From: Sphagnum compactum | Lineage: Eukaryota; Bryophyta; Sphagnopsida; Sphagnales | NCBI GenBank assembly: GCA_965153455.1 | Contig: OZ234496.1 | Location: 20,948,304-21,012,303, forward strand | DNA: 64,000 nt | Reading direction: 5' to 3' | Shown: positions 22,795 to 36,320 of the stretch, piece after piece | Layout of the letters: each line of letters opens with the position of its first letter | How positions within the stretch are numbered: the first letter of the stretch is position 1 | Position numbers and translations under genes: made by a program | The notes under the pieces: generated by a model | Database searches by the model: none | What the model saw: the letters and a program-made list of their open reading frames with translations, nothing else | Told to the model about the DNA's origin: nothing

Positions 22795-23530
22795 AATAAA
22801 ATAAAATTCAACCGGTCTTTGCAACTAAACTTTAGTTGCAAGTCACATTTGTGACTTTTCATTAATTGTTTTGAACAAATCACATGCGATATTAGTTGCA
22901 AATGATAAAGGGTATTAGATGAAAGAAAAAATCAACAAATATAAGTTCATCCTTTGATTCTATTGTATACATATTATCACATACGATTAAAATATAATTA
23001 TTTTGGTCACAATTGAAAGCAAATGATGTGTTGCCACATGTTTCAATATTTAATTTAAAATATAATAATTGATGTTATTGTGAAATAATTTAAGACATTC
23101 AATTCAAATGTTTTGATGATCTTATATTATGGCATGTGGCCCAATGTAAATATGCCATGTGGCATTTAAAAATGAATTCAATACAAAATATTAATATTAA
23201 ATTGGTAGGTACCTAAATAAGTACACATAAATAGGTGCCTACAAACCTAGGTTACATACCTACCTATGTATTTAAGTAAAAAGGTAGGTCAAACTAGGTA
23301 CCTTCTTAGTTAGGTAGATAAGTAGGTTAGCAAGGTAAGTAATTTAAAATTGTGCATAATATGTGTTTTTGTTTTGGGTTAAGCCTTTTGATTGGCTCAT
23401 CCCATGTGCACAATTTTTTTGATGTGAAATTGGATAAGCACACCCCTTGTTTATATAGTGTTCAAAATAAGAATGGAAAACAAACAATATGGGATACGTT
23501 TTGAAGTTGCAACTTCCTTGAACAAATTAA
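22795..23530. repeat. GGTAGGTA-cluster repeat, copy Y
   Basis: Diverged second copy of the 19205-19930 repeat, in the same orientation. It has the ttgcaact-rich start, the atggcatgtggc line (about 23132), the gtaggta/acctacc cluster (23204-23338) and the tttatatagtgttc TATA-like line near 23450. Confidence 0.6.
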
Positions 23531-24453
23531 GTTGCAATTCCAAAACTTTCTTCATGCCTTTTGTTTTTTAAGTTTTTAGATTTATTAAACAATTCAAGCA
23601 CATGGCTCACTAGAGAATTACATATCATTTAATTCATAATGATTAACTTTAACATACAGTTAAAATATTAACCATACACTACAAATATTAACTACTTAAA
23701 TAAATAGTAATTTTTTAATATTTAATTAATTAGCTATCTAGTTATTTTAAACTTGTCAATAAATAAATCATAGATAAATAAATAATTAAAATATTTTCAA
23801 ATAGTTTATTATTATTTTTAATCAGGTGGAATTATAGATAATATAATTAATTTTTTTTAAAATTATAATTAATGAATTAAAAATCATTATTAAAAATTAA
23901 ATTCCTATACTAGTTTTTTTTAAGTAATATTAAACTAGTTACACTAACTATTATATAGTTACATTTGTTGTAGTAAAAAAATTTATTGGTCAAAATTATT
24001 TTTTCTATTGGTAATAATTAACTATAAATACAATAATTTGCTCAACATATCATTAATATTTATCATAAATAAGTAATTACAGCATTAAAAAACTAATAAC
24101 TAAAATAAATTTATAATAATACTTGAAATTAGAATCCTTACATTAATTATTTTAACTACATTATAATTTTTCCAAAATTTTAATCCAGATTTAAAATTAT
24201 AAATTACATGTTGTGAATAATTATGTTCAATTAAAAAATATTTATGCATATCCTATAATTAATTCTTATCTGAAGTAATTACAATGATTTTAAAGTAATG
24301 TAACATTAATTACAATAACTCATTTCTTTTCCTGTCAAAATATAAATTATACAAGATAAAAATCTATGTTGTAACAATAATTATTTAGTGGAACTTGTAG
24401 TTCATAACTATAATCATTTATAATTATTTATAAAATTGATTTATTCTGGATAA
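23531..24453. other. Very AT-rich tract after repeat copy Y
   Basis: taattaat-rich DNA like 19931-20960; no gene or RNA recognised. Confidence 0.55.
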
Positions 24454-25008
24454 CACTAGTAGAAAAAAAACTTTAAAACTCAATCGATAATTTTTTAATT
24501 TGAAAATTACTCTTGAAAATAAATAATAATAATTTGGAATTCAATTTTCAATTTTCAAACCAAATAAGTTTTTAAATTAAAAATTAAAAAATTCAGAATT
24601 GAAATATTAATTTTTAGATTCATTATATGAACAATATACATACATATGCATAATTAATATACACATTAATATATATTTATGATATATGTAACATATCATA
24701 AATATAATTTTAATACATACATAAAAATACACCCCTATGTTATCATAAAATAGTTTTAGGATACAACTATTTGGTGACTATTGCAACTAATGTGACATAT
24801 CAATCTAGTAATTGATGAAAATAGACTTTAAAAATTATCCAACCGATAAAATGAAGTTTGCAATAGTTGCATCATAGTTACAAGAATGATCAAAATAGTT
24901 GAAATTTGATCTTATCATTATAAATATCCCCAAACTTAATCACAAACAACTTCAAGTCGTATGTAGTCACAAACAGAGCGGTTACATTTTGGCTGATTTC
25001 TATTAGTG
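24454..25008. mobile_element. Putative small CACTA-like element
   Basis: The left end CACTAGTAGAAAAAAA and the right end, read inward on the other strand, CACTAATAGAAATC agree at 12 of the first 13 positions and match the usual CACTA-superfamily terminus. The distance is 555 bp and no protein is encoded. The expected 3-bp target duplication is not seen (taa on the left, ttt on the right), which lowers confidence. Confidence 0.4.
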
Positions 25009-28000
25009 TTTTAACAATCAAAATAAGAGGTTACAATTTCAAAATTTTAAGGAACCTACCTAAAAAATGGTTTAAGTTTTAAAATTCAACCTTAATTAGA
25101 ACCAAAGTTCTCAAATCCAAGAACTGAAATTAAATTCCAAATCAAGGTTCCACCTCCGTGTGAAACTAAAACCAAATCTAGTTTACATTTTTTTACTTCG
25201 AAAAAGAAGTCTATAATCATGAGTAATTGACTCATAACCCACCAGTTGTAGTATAACCATTGATGGGTTATCTGGAATCAAATTGGGTTTTATTCCAATT
25301 TTGATTTTTATAACTAAAATCAAAACCAAAATTAATTTTTTGATTGCTGAATAACTAAACCCCAAAACCAATTTGTAGGTTCCATTTAACCCTTAAACAT
25401 CACAATGAACCATTTTTGGTTCGCTACCTCATGTTTTCCTATTAACATTATATTGAGTTTAAAACTTACACCCTTATGATATAGGATCATGTTAGACCTT
25501 ATTTATCACCCTTGTAAGGTTGCATTTGAGTTTCTCAACTTAGTTGACAAATGTTTTTGAAACTTGGGTAACATCTAACTTATACAACCAAATTACAAAA
25601 ACATTTGTGCCCTTGCTACAAAATAAAATAAAGCAATCCAAGAAAGAGGTGAGTTTATACAATGTGCCTATAGCAAAGGCTATGAATAGTCCAAATAATT
25701 GTGCACATTGGATGATCAATTTTTGACCATTCATTTCTTTTTCATTTTCACTCTTTTCTTGATGGTTTTTTTTCACATGATTCACGTGCATTATTTATAT
25801 TTGTCAACAAAAAAACCATAGGTGAAACACAACATCTTGCTCCAATTCTTCAAAAATGTGCAATTTTGAAAGCTTTTGAATTTTTTTACAAATAAACTTT
25901 CAACGATGAAGTTTTTTCATTTCTCATTCAAATCTTTCTTTTAATTTTTAAATTGAAACTTTCAGCTTGAAATCCTTTATAACTCCACAAAGTCAAAAAT
26001 TTCAAGTTCTGTCATTTTACATGACTTGTGAATGCCCTTGTAATGATTGGTTCAACTTTTGGGTCAGAATTGTTTTGGTCAAATGTCAATGAAGGTTTAT
26101 TATTGCCCTTTATAAAAGGCTAGTTATTTTTGTCACAATTTTACTTGTGATTTTTGCCACTCCAACTACACTACCAATTTGGAGATAAAAAACACATAGT
26201 CATTTTATATATCACTTGACAACCTATGGTTTCACAAAATTGATTATTGAATTTCCATGTGAAGAATTTCAAGGGCTTTCAAAATTATCATGTTGATGGG
26301 CCTCATTTACTAGTAAAAAGTGCCCTTAAATGTAATAATGTAAGATAATATCAAATAGTTTCTTCACATAATGACAATACTTTATAACCTCCTTGTCAAG
26401 GTAGCCCAAGGAAACTTGAATTGTACTTGCAAATATAATGAACTTAAGTTCAATTTCCAATGTCCAAACCATGCTGAAGGGTTCTACTATTTTTACAAAG
26501 AACCCTATGTTCCTATTTTTATATATAAAGTTATTTCTCTTTTGGTTTTTGTTTGTTTTTAAATATAAATTATCTTCGGGTTCTAGTTGCCTACTTGAAT
26601 AACCTTTAGGCAACCCTGTGACAAAACTATTGTGGTCAGCCCAAAAGAAATGACTGAATGGACTTAGTTGCAATACCTTCAAATAAAATCGAAAGGTACC
26701 CTTCATTTGTGTGTTTCAAAAAAATATTTTATTTCTTTCATAGCCAAGTAAAAACATTCAAACACACGGTGTAAACTCACTCTCTTTCAACATAAAATCC
26801 ATTTTACAATAGGATGGGATTTGCACAAGTTTGTAAGACCATAAAATGTTTTCCATTTTGAAAACTTTCGTGTCACTTTTCATCCCTTTGCATTTTTTTG
26901 GTCTTTAAAGGATGCATCTTTGCATGTGAAGTGAACTAAGTAGCATTGCTTGAACATGTCCTTCAAATCAAGGCTTCACTATTTTAATGATCAAAGACTA
27001 AAAGAAGTTTTTACCAAACACTCTTATTGTCACAATTATGCAACTTTCTATTTGTCTAGGTATTTCTTGTCCAATTCTTTCTCCTTCGCTCAAACTATGT
27101 TGTATGTATTGTATTATGGACCTTTCCATTTGTCTAGTTCTTGGCCGTGCATTTATTCTCCTCCATTCTAAACAACTTGGAAGCCCACTACCTATTGCTA
27201 GTCCAACAAGTTGGCCAAACCATGTTACATGTGCTTCTCCAACATGTCTCAAAGCCTAGGGAATTGTGTAAGGAATTTTGTTGAAGGATCTTTGTGTGGT
27301 TTAAGGCCCATTCAACAGTGCATAGCCCTTAACATTGGGCCAAAAACTCACAAAGTTTTGAAATCATTCAACTTTGTTGGGGTGAAAACATGATAATGTA
27401 AACAAATTTGTGGACCTTATTTTTTCAAAGACAAAATAATCATATAATAAATTTTAATATAAAAAACTTTGAAATGTTGTAATACCTTGGCCATTTCAAC
27501 ACATGTCCATCCAATAATTAATTAATTTTGAAATATTCATTTCAACAAATGGATAATTTTTGAAGATTCAATATTTTCCTTCATAAAATTTTGTGATTTG
27601 GAGATTTTAAACATTCTAAAATTAATTTAATTAATGTCAAACTTGCCAACATACTAGTGTATTATCTATTACAATGATCAATATGAGGATTTTTTTAACA
27701 TTGTTTTAATCATACTATGTTTCACATTCTTGCTATGCATTTTAATATTATTTTAAAAATGCAAGTAGACTATTATGTCCATAATGGTTTCAAGTAAATG
27801 AAAATAAGATTTTAATTAGACTTTTGGTAATTTCAAGCTGATGGTGCACTAACATGTATTAATTATTTTAAAATATTCATATTAAAGATCATACTTTATC
27901 AAATCTTTAACATAAAAATAGGTTTTAACTCAAATTTAGCAACCGGTTTAAAACCTATTCATCATTTATATATCTATACTATTTAAAAGTTCTTGAAAGT

Positions 28001-29100
28001 TGGTATTCAACTCACTACAATCTTAATGGAATGCATTATGATATCATAATGAAATTTTTTTAAAAATTGAATATACTTTTTATATTTATCTCAAAAAGAC
28101 AAGACTACAAGTATTGAATAAGCTTTTGTTTTGCCCTACTTTATCATTATTTTACGCATTGAATCCTCCCCAAATTTCCCTACTCACCGTTCTACTTCAT
28201 ATTCCCCCAATTCTACTCATTCCCTAAACTTCCCATTCTCAACTTCTTTTAATGTTCATTTGCCCAAATTTTGTCGATGAATCAATCAATCTATTAACTA
28301 ATATGAATAAGCACCTTAGTTTTTTAATGAAAAAAAAGATTGGACGCCACCATGCATTGAAGGGTCCCAAGTGCACTCATTAATTATTCATTATGACAAA
28401 TTTGGGGATTTAGTTAGGGAAGTCCTTGAGGAGATAGTTGAAGAAATGTATTTGACAAGTTGGGAGGTTTTGGGATATTATTTTGTGCAACAATGTTTAC
28501 TACCAAACTGTTTTTCATTTTTGGGTTGTGGAAAGGATGGGGACAATCCCACAAGAGATTTAACATGGGTGGCCATAATCCCATAAAAGATTTAGCATTA
28601 ATGATGACAAGTTTCAAATACCTTGCTAAAGCAATAAAAAACTAGTAAAAACATTTGCCCTAAATACTAGAAATCTACCAAAACTTTTCTTATTGACTAA
28701 AATTTGCAACCAAACACTCTTTAAATCTCATCCAACGACAGTGTGTAACAAATTGGAGTTGAAAATTCATGTTACAGTGGTTGCACTTCTCCATTTGATG
28801 CTGCAATTTGGTACCATTTTTCCATTTGCTTATTAAATAATTTTGGTAGGCAAGTATGTCTCAGGAAAATTTTGTTCCAAATAAACATTCTTCATGTGTC
28901 TTAATTGTTTATTTGGGTTTATGAAACATGAACATATTGCGCTATTTAAAGGTCGACATTTTTTTGTTTTTATCATGTTTGTAAAATGTCACAATTCAAA
29001 CATTGTTTCATGATAATTTTGGGTATAAGAAGTTCATTCCCAATAAGAAATGAAATAAAGGATGTCAACAAGGTATTTCTAGTTTTTTCTTGTGAGTTCA
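25009..29100. other. AT-rich intergenic DNA
   Basis: No intact gene is seen. Short open frames at 25.5, 26.3-26.7 and 27.0-27.4 kb overlap in several frames and show no domain. A segment at 26850-26990 resembles 58065-58215, just beyond the NLR-B duplication edge. Confidence 0.5.
26850..26990. repeat. Dispersed repeat related to the NLR-B 3' boundary
   Basis: The order ttttccatttt, cttttcatcc, gcatttnttttggtctttnnaggatgca, then gaagtgaacta and atcaaggctt is shared with 58065-58215. The copies are diverged and neither codes for protein. Confidence 0.55.
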
Positions 29101-29484
29101 TTACTAAGAAATGCGTCCTAGTTCACTATGGGTTTCACTAGATTTTTGAGTGAATTTGGACAATTTCACTATGTGAAATTGTTTAACCCCCTAGTGAACG
29201 GGGACCAGTTGCTACGGACAATGACTTGTTTCACTAATAACTAGTGAAATAAGGTTATTCTCAACTGAAATACAAATTTACCAAACCATTCACTTGCTAG
29301 TTAATTAACTAACCAGTATGGAAATTAATTAAATTTTAATTATTTAATATATAATACTATTGATAATTTCATGATTTTTAAGCCTATTATTTATTGACAC
29401 GTGTCACTACTTACGCTAGGTTAAAAACCTAACCTAGGAATTCGGTAGGAGAATATTCAGTCAACATACCATGTTGACCACACA

Positions 29485-29565
29485 CAACACCACCCATGAG
29501 GTTTGATCCCTTGACCTTTGGAATGGGGGCAAACACCTTTGCCATCAAACCACCCCACTTGTTAT
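29485..29565 (-). repeat. tRNA-like / SINE-like fragment
   Basis: On the minus strand this reads ggtggtttgatggcaaaggt, then a segment ending aagggatcaaacctc, which resembles box A and box B of a Pol III promoter at roughly the right distance. It is laid out like the fragment at 33475-33575. It is too degenerate to be a tRNA gene. Confidence 0.35.
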
Positions 29566-29662
29566 GATAATATGTTACATTACATTTTATTTATCAAATA
29601 TTTCATTTTGAACATTACAAAAATATAAACTTTGAAAATTGGCAATCCTAAGCAATTATAAT

Positions 29663-30960
29663 ATATGGCTATTGGTTGTTTTTTTATTAGTGTTATTGGT
29701 GGTTATTAATGGCTATTGGTACCTATTTTATTTATGGCTATTAATGTTTTTTAGTGGTTATTCTATTAATAGTTATTGGTGGTTATTCTATTAATGGCCA
29801 TTAGTAGTTATTCTATTGGTGGCTATTCTATTAATGGCTATTGGTGGCTATTCTATTAATGGCTACTGGTGGCTATTCTATTAATAGCTATTCGTGATTA
29901 ATGTATTAATGACTATTGGTGGTTATTCTATTAATGGCTATTGGTGGCTATTTTACTAATGGTTATTCATGATTAATTTATTGATGGATATTGGTGCCTA
30001 CTCTATTAATGGTTATTGGTGGCTAATATATTAATGACTATTGGTGGCTAATATATTAATGGTTATTGGTGGCTAATAGATTAATGGCTATTGGTGGCTA
30101 ATATATTAACGGCTATTGGTGGCTATTCTATTAATGGATACTGGTGGTTATTCTATTAATGGCTATTGGTGGCTATTCTATTAATAGCTATTTGTTATTA
30201 ATGTATTAATGGCTATTGTGATTAATTTATTAATGGCTATTATGGTTATTTTATTAATGGCTATTCATGATTAATCTATTAATGGCTATTGGTGGTTATT
30301 TTATTAATGGCTATTCGTGATTAATCTACTAATGGCTATTGGTGGCTATTTTATTAATTGTTATTCGTGATTAATCTATTAATGGCTATTGGTGGTTATT
30401 TTATTAATGGCTATTCGTGATTAATCTATTAATGGCTATTGGTGGCTATTTTATTAATGGTTATTCGTGATTAATCTATTAATGGCTATTGGTGGCTATT
30501 TTATTAATGGCTATTCGTGATTAATCTATTAATGGCTATTGGTGGCTATTTTATTAATGGATGTTCATGATTAATCTATTAATGGATATTGGTGGCTATT
30601 CTATTAATGGCTATTGGTTGCTAATCTATTAATGGTTATTTGTGATTAATATATTAATGGCTATTTGTGATTAATCTATTAATGGCTATTTGTGATTAAT
30701 CTATTAATGGCTATTGGTGGCTATTCTATTAATGGCTATAGGTGGCTATTCTATTAATGGTTATTCGTGATTAATCTATTAATGGCTATTGGTGGATATT
30801 CTGTTAATGGCTATTGGTGGCTATTCTATAATGGCTATTGGTGGCTATTCTATTAATGGCTATTAGTGGCTATTTTATTAATGGCTATTGGTGGTTATTT
30901 TATTGGTGCTTACTGACGGCTATTTTATTATGGTTATTAATGGTTATTGTATTATAAGTT
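29663..30960. repeat. 25-bp minisatellite with 50-bp higher-order repeat
   Basis: About 1.3 kb of a 25-bp unit of type ttaatggctattggtggcta(ttcta), made of two related half-units. From about 30260 to 30580 two versions alternate (ttggtggctattttat and ttcgtgattaatctat), giving an exact 50-bp period: the c(g/a)tgattaatct line starts at 30266, 30316, 30366, 30416, 30466, 30516 and 30566. The edges are degenerate. Confidence 0.92.
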
Positions 30961-31606
30961 ATTGTTGGTTATTATATGTTATATTACAACTATTGCCAGG
31001 TGATTATTGTATTATAAATTATTGTTTCATATTCTATGTTATAATATCATAGGCTATTGGTAGTTATTATATTGTAGGGTATTTAAAAATCATTTTTCAT
31101 AGGTTATTATTTTCTATTTTAAGTTATTTTTACCTTGGGCCATTATATTCTGTTTTAGATTATTTTAAAGTTATTATGCTTAGGATAAAATTATTTATAA
31201 TAACATTAAGTAGAATGACCTTGAATAATTTAAAAGTTTATAATAAACTAGTTAAGATACTTTAAGGTAAAATAACATATAATAATTTAGGGTGCAATAA
31301 TTTATAATAGCCTATAATAACATAAAATATAAGTTACAATAACTAAAGTAGCTTAAAATAATATAGGGTATATCATAAAGTAACATAGATAGAATATTTT
31401 TAAAAACATAGAAATAAACCTATTTGCTATAGTAAATTGTAATAGTGAATTATGTTAACTAGAAATGAAACATGATGTCTACATAGTGATATTATAATGA
31501 AATAACTTTCACTAGGTGAAATCAGTAAAATACAATGAAGTTATTTCACTTTTAAGGTCCCATAGTGATTTAAGCTAGTAAATTACACCCCACTTTGGTA
31601 GTAGTG

Positions 31607-32925
31607 GTTGTTGCAAAATTACACCCAAAAAAATTATTTTTTTATCACTAGATGAAAATGTCTAAAATTTCACCAAATTTGGTCACACCTTACCAAATAT
31701 TTTGCCAAAATTACAACCATTTGTAGTGTTAACATGCCACTTTAAGCAAGCTTGCATGCCAATTTTCTTTTATTTTGATAGTTTTCCCAAACCCTGTCGC
31801 CATCAATGCTAAATTGTTTTTGAGATGATTGCCACTAATGCACCATCACCAAAATTTTCAAAAAAACATTGAATTATCAATCAACAACTCACACATACAA
31901 AGGAATAAAAACAATGGCTTTACATCAACTTTGCAACCTATGTATCCTCTAAGTAAGGATTTGAATAATTATCTGTGTCATACTAGATGTTGAAATTTTC
32001 TTGTGGTACATATATTTATGTTTGCAACAAAATCATAAATGTCATTGTAAAATTTTATCATAGAAACTAGAAGGTTAACCTTAAAAACCATTTGGGTAAT
32101 TTGGAAAGGAGAGCATTGGACTAGTTGATTCACCAACTTGTAAAGGATGTGTTCACTTATAATCAAAATTAATTTAGGCATGTTGAAATGAGAAAGATTC
32201 CTTCGCAACAAAAAGACAATATCATATCTATTGAATGCATAGGGCTTTGCATTTAACAAATACCATTTTTAATTCACATAAATGTTTTTCGAACATAAAA
32301 CATTAAGGGTCATGTTAAATTTGCGATTGCATTCCACCAAGTATGTAAGTTGCAATGTCACTAACAATGATCTTCTTATGATTGTTCCTAGGTGCAAAGA
32401 AAAAGTCTAAGTTGTAAGTTTTTTAAAGATAATCAAAATGTACATAATTTGTCAAACTCATGACTATAATATCTTATTATGGTGCACATTTCAAAATGAT
32501 GTAGGATGACTTGAAATCTTGTAAACACAAATTTATTGTCATTTCCACCTTGAACCATAATCTCTTTTTGTGGTTGTAACTTGGGACAATAATGGGTGGA
32601 GCTGAAATAAGTTTGCTAATGTTGTCACACTATTACAAATGTTGTTTTTAAAATTGTTATCTTTTTTATTGAATTTTAGTCAAAAGAAACATTCGAATAA
32701 TATGATTGTGTAGTTAAAAAAAACTAATTCTTTTACACAACACCTATAAGCATTTCAGACATCAAGTCATGACTAAGTTGTTAATTATCTAAACACCTGC
32801 CATGTTTGTTATGATTAAAAATTAGCAAAAATCTAGTTGATGTTGATTCATATTAGTAACAAAAATCAAAATATAATAAAGATATATATTCATAGATTAT
32901 AATTATGAAATTACCTAGGGCTAAA
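31607..32925. other. Intergenic DNA, no gene recognised
   Basis: A 93-aa minus-strand open frame at 31978-32259 has no recognisable motif. The rest is AT-rich. Confidence 0.45.
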
Positions 32926-32927
32926 AA

Positions 32928-33066
32928 CGTAAGCCTAGGCATGTAGGCCTTCTAGGCATCTACCACATACTTAGGCCTCCTCTCCTTATGCATGTAAATC
33001 ACTTATAGGCTTCCCCTAAGCATGTGGGTCACTTGCCTCCTCTAAGCATGTAAACCTTTTGTAAAC
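32928..33066. repeat. Degenerate tandem repeat rich in taggc and gcatgta
   Basis: Successive lines of the form cctaggcatgtaggcctt, cctccttatgcatgtaaatcac, cttcccctaagcatgtgggt and cctcctctaagcatgtaaac recur at about 35-45 bp. Confidence 0.6.
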
Positions 33067-33474
33067 TTTAAGGCGTGAAAGTGTAGTCACACTAACATGT
33101 ATTAGAATAAATGTAACAAGTGCTTGGTTTTTCCTATTATAGAAAAGGTAATTTTATTTGGTGTTGAAATTGTAAGATTTACTTGTATCATAACTTACAT
33201 TCTTAATACATCATGGGCTTTTGTGAATAAATTTGAAATTAATCCAAAGAGTAAAAATATGCAAAAACAATTTAAAAACACTACAACAAATGTTTTAAAG
33301 TAGAAAAAAGACATGTTTAATAATTTGAAAATATTTGAAATTTTAATTTTTTTTTACAAATGTTTAGTGAAAACCTTAATATAATACTCAAAAAAAATTC
33401 TAAATTTTTTATTGGAATATTTCAAGAATAAAACACTTGAATAAGCAATTAGAAGGGGGTGTGTGTGGCTCATG

Positions 33475-33575
33475 TTAGTGCACTTGTGCCCATGAATGAA
33501 GGTGTCACAGGAGGGAGTTGAACCCCTCACCTTCATGGCAATAAGCCAAGGCATTAATCATCAAACCATCATTTC
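33475..33575 (-). repeat. tRNA-like / SINE-like fragment
   Basis: On the minus strand it reads tggtttgatgattaatgcct, ggcttattgcc and then gaggggttcaactccctc, the last close to the box B consensus GGTTCRANYCC. Similar to 29485-29565. Likely a relic of a tRNA-derived SINE; no poly(A) tail or target duplication was identified. Confidence 0.45.
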
Positions 33576-34784
33576 ATATGATGACAAATATTGTCATAAC
33601 AAAAAATATGACCACATATTATCTTTGAATTTGAAGCAATATAACATAGTTATAATATAACTTCAAACATATTACATATGTCAACACATAATGTTATCTA
33701 CTATGTACCTACCTACCTACCTAACTACCTACTTACATGCCTAGCTGAGCTTGATAGATTTACAAACAAATAATAACATTTTCAATGACTAAAATATGAC
33801 ACATAATATGTACCAAGCCATGTCATCCATGAAGTGACTAAAAAATTAAGCATACCATAATAGGCACCAACACCATGTAAGCATGACATGGTCCAAGTGT
33901 AATTGACATTGTTTTATATGACTAAAAATTTTAATTAGCCTAGTCATTTAAGACATGTCATATTTTTAAAAGGGGCAAAACATATGAAAGTTGTCTAATT
34001 TCTAATCATTTCGAACAAACAAACTTAGTCACAAATTTAGTAGCAATGCTAGAGGCAAGACATGGTTTTGTAATAGTGTCATCAACTTTTTCATCAACCA
34101 TGACACCTTCAAGAATAGGTACTCCTCAAATCATGCATACATACCAAATGTTCATTCAACTTATTTTCATCTTATTAGTTTATCAAACCTTACAAATCAA
34201 TAATTAGTATTGATCTATTTAATATTCTTCAAATTAATGATGTCCTATAAATGCAATTTTCATTAAGTAATTAAAATGTGTTCAAAGAAAAATGGAATGA
34301 TTAAAGTCTAAAATGGAGCTCAAGTGTATTGTTCTTTAGATAATGTAGTCATTGTTGTGGCCAACAATGATTATGACAACTAACCTTGGAAAAAAAGTTT
34401 GACATTTTTTATCACATGCTTAAAGCACAAACAAGCAAACTCATTATGACACTATCCTTTGTGGTGAGTTTAAACTTGAAACTAATAACTTCCATGGAAC
34501 ATGTCCATCCATCTTATATGAGCGCATGGATGTCCACATGTGAATCACACAATTGTTCAAAGTTGAGCCAATTTTTTGTCCCAAAATCTTGCATAGATAT
34601 GTAGTCTCTTCCTTATGGGCATAGCCAATAAAAGAAGAGTGGAAAAAACGTTTGAACCCAACCTATGTCTAAGAAATAAAGACTATTAAACTATATGTAG
34701 TTAATGAATACAAATTATTAATTGTGTCATATAATGTTTTTAGTGTTGTTACTAATGAATAAAATGTTTAATTATTGTATACAC
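33576..34784. other. Intergenic DNA with an acctacc cluster
   Basis: A short run of acctacctaccta at about 33709-33735 is of the same type as the clusters in repeats X and Y. No gene recognised. Confidence 0.5.
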
Positions 34785-36320
34785 TATTACAAAAACTAGG
34801 TCTATTTCACTAACCCAATTCATTAAGGTGGTCTTAAAAATAAACTAAATCACCATGATATTTTTGTTTCATTTCACCTATAGTGAAACTTGAATCACTA
34901 TTTTATTAACATCATGTCCACTTGTAGTTAATGAGCTTTATTTGCGTTATTTTAAATATTATTTTGATATTATTTCAATCAAGTGAATAGAAGTTAATTA
35001 TAATTATTCATTAATTAATATATTTCATTTTCAGTCTGTAATTTTTTTAATTATATATTATAACCCTTTAATGTATCAATTGGTTACAATATGACATATT
35101 ACATGAAATTTGTTTAAACCAAATTCAATTCAATTAAGCTATCAGAGCTTTTTACATATAATTTGGACAAAATTGTACATTTTATTTGGGCCTTCATTTG
35201 ATAAAACATTATGACATTTTGAAAAACAAAACAAGATGAAAATCCAATCTTCATTATGTAATTTATCATATTGTTAGTTTTAATATACACATTAGTATAT
35301 TATATATATTGTATTGCACACACACAACACACAAACATATATATAATGGGGTGAAAGCATGATTAGGGGAAGTCATATTCAATGCTAACATTGTAAAAAA
35401 CTTTTTTATCCATGTTACAATATACTTTATTGGAAATCATATTGAAAAATATGAACAAGTTCTAATATTTTGGCCAAAGCATAAGGGAGTTCACATTGAA
35501 TTTAAAAGTTGATTAAATGTCACAATTGCAACAATTTTAGCTCATGTTAAATGTGGACTCTCAAATGCCACTTTTGAAACACTTAAACATGGTTTTACCT
35601 AGTTCATATTTTTTTTCAATTTTTTTTGTTTATATGTATTTTTCTTAATACATCATATAATGTTGAAAGGTTTTGACCATATAATGTTATTCTATATTGA
35701 TAAATTGATTATAATATGATATATATCTTTTAAGACATAAGGTAGTTTCCACTTTGTAATGCAATATTCAAAACTTAATATAAATATTATTGTTAATTAT
35801 AACTGATTAAAATATTGGCAATTTATACTATTTCCATTTTATTTATGTTCCTCATAAACTATTTTGCACAACCAAAGTAAAATTTGTTAAAGTTCATAAT
35901 TTATGAAAAGATTTATTTATGAAAATTCTCATGAATTGTTTTGTTTGTGTAATTTAATGTGTTTTGATATGTTATTAAACAATGATATTTTTTAATGTCA
36001 TTTTTTTGAAATGATTACAAATTTGATGTGTTTATGTAATATACATGTCTAAGCTTTTGAAAAATCTTCAAGAATGAGTTTTCATTTGTTTCATTTGGAT
36101 AGAGCTTTAAAAAGAAAATACATGTCAAAATTCATTTCATAGAACAACTTGATTGCATGTTATTGAATTCACTTGTTCATATCAACTTATGGCCAATCAC
36201 TAAGAGACATGGTGAATTTAGAAATATTTCAATCTAAAAAATTAGTGGTGATTTCACTTAAATGGTTCTAGTGAAATTCCTAATGAACTAGACCCACATT
36301 CCCACTCTAGTATACCTTCC
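34785..36320. mobile_element. Second putative CACTA-like non-autonomous element
   Basis: The left edge starts CACTATTACAAAAACTAGGTC and continues tatttcactaac. The right edge, read on the minus strand, starts tACTAgagtggg and continues ggtctagttcattagg. The two align over about 35 bases with a shared ggtcta(t/g)ttca(c/t)ta core. Interior DNA is AT-rich and non-coding. The first base of the right terminus is degraded and the target duplication is not clear. Confidence 0.35.

Larger units (their letters stand above)
29104..31606. mobile_element. Putative CACTA-like non-autonomous element with minisatellite core
   Basis: Both edges are crowded with CACTA/TAGTG words, as in the subterminal repeats of En/Spm-type elements. 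CACTATGGG at 29124 is matched by CCCATAGTG at 31559-31567, and an outer TAGTG lies at 31602-31606. The left edge (cctagttcactatgggtttc) resembles the right edge of the element at 34.8-36.3 kb read on the other strand. No transposase is present and no clean 3-bp target duplication was found. The exact ends are uncertain by about 40 bp. Confidence 0.4.

Noticed and set aside
29663-30960. CRISPR-like array
   Set aside because: The units are contiguous variants of one short repeat without distinct spacers, and the genome is a plant nuclear one; it is a minisatellite.
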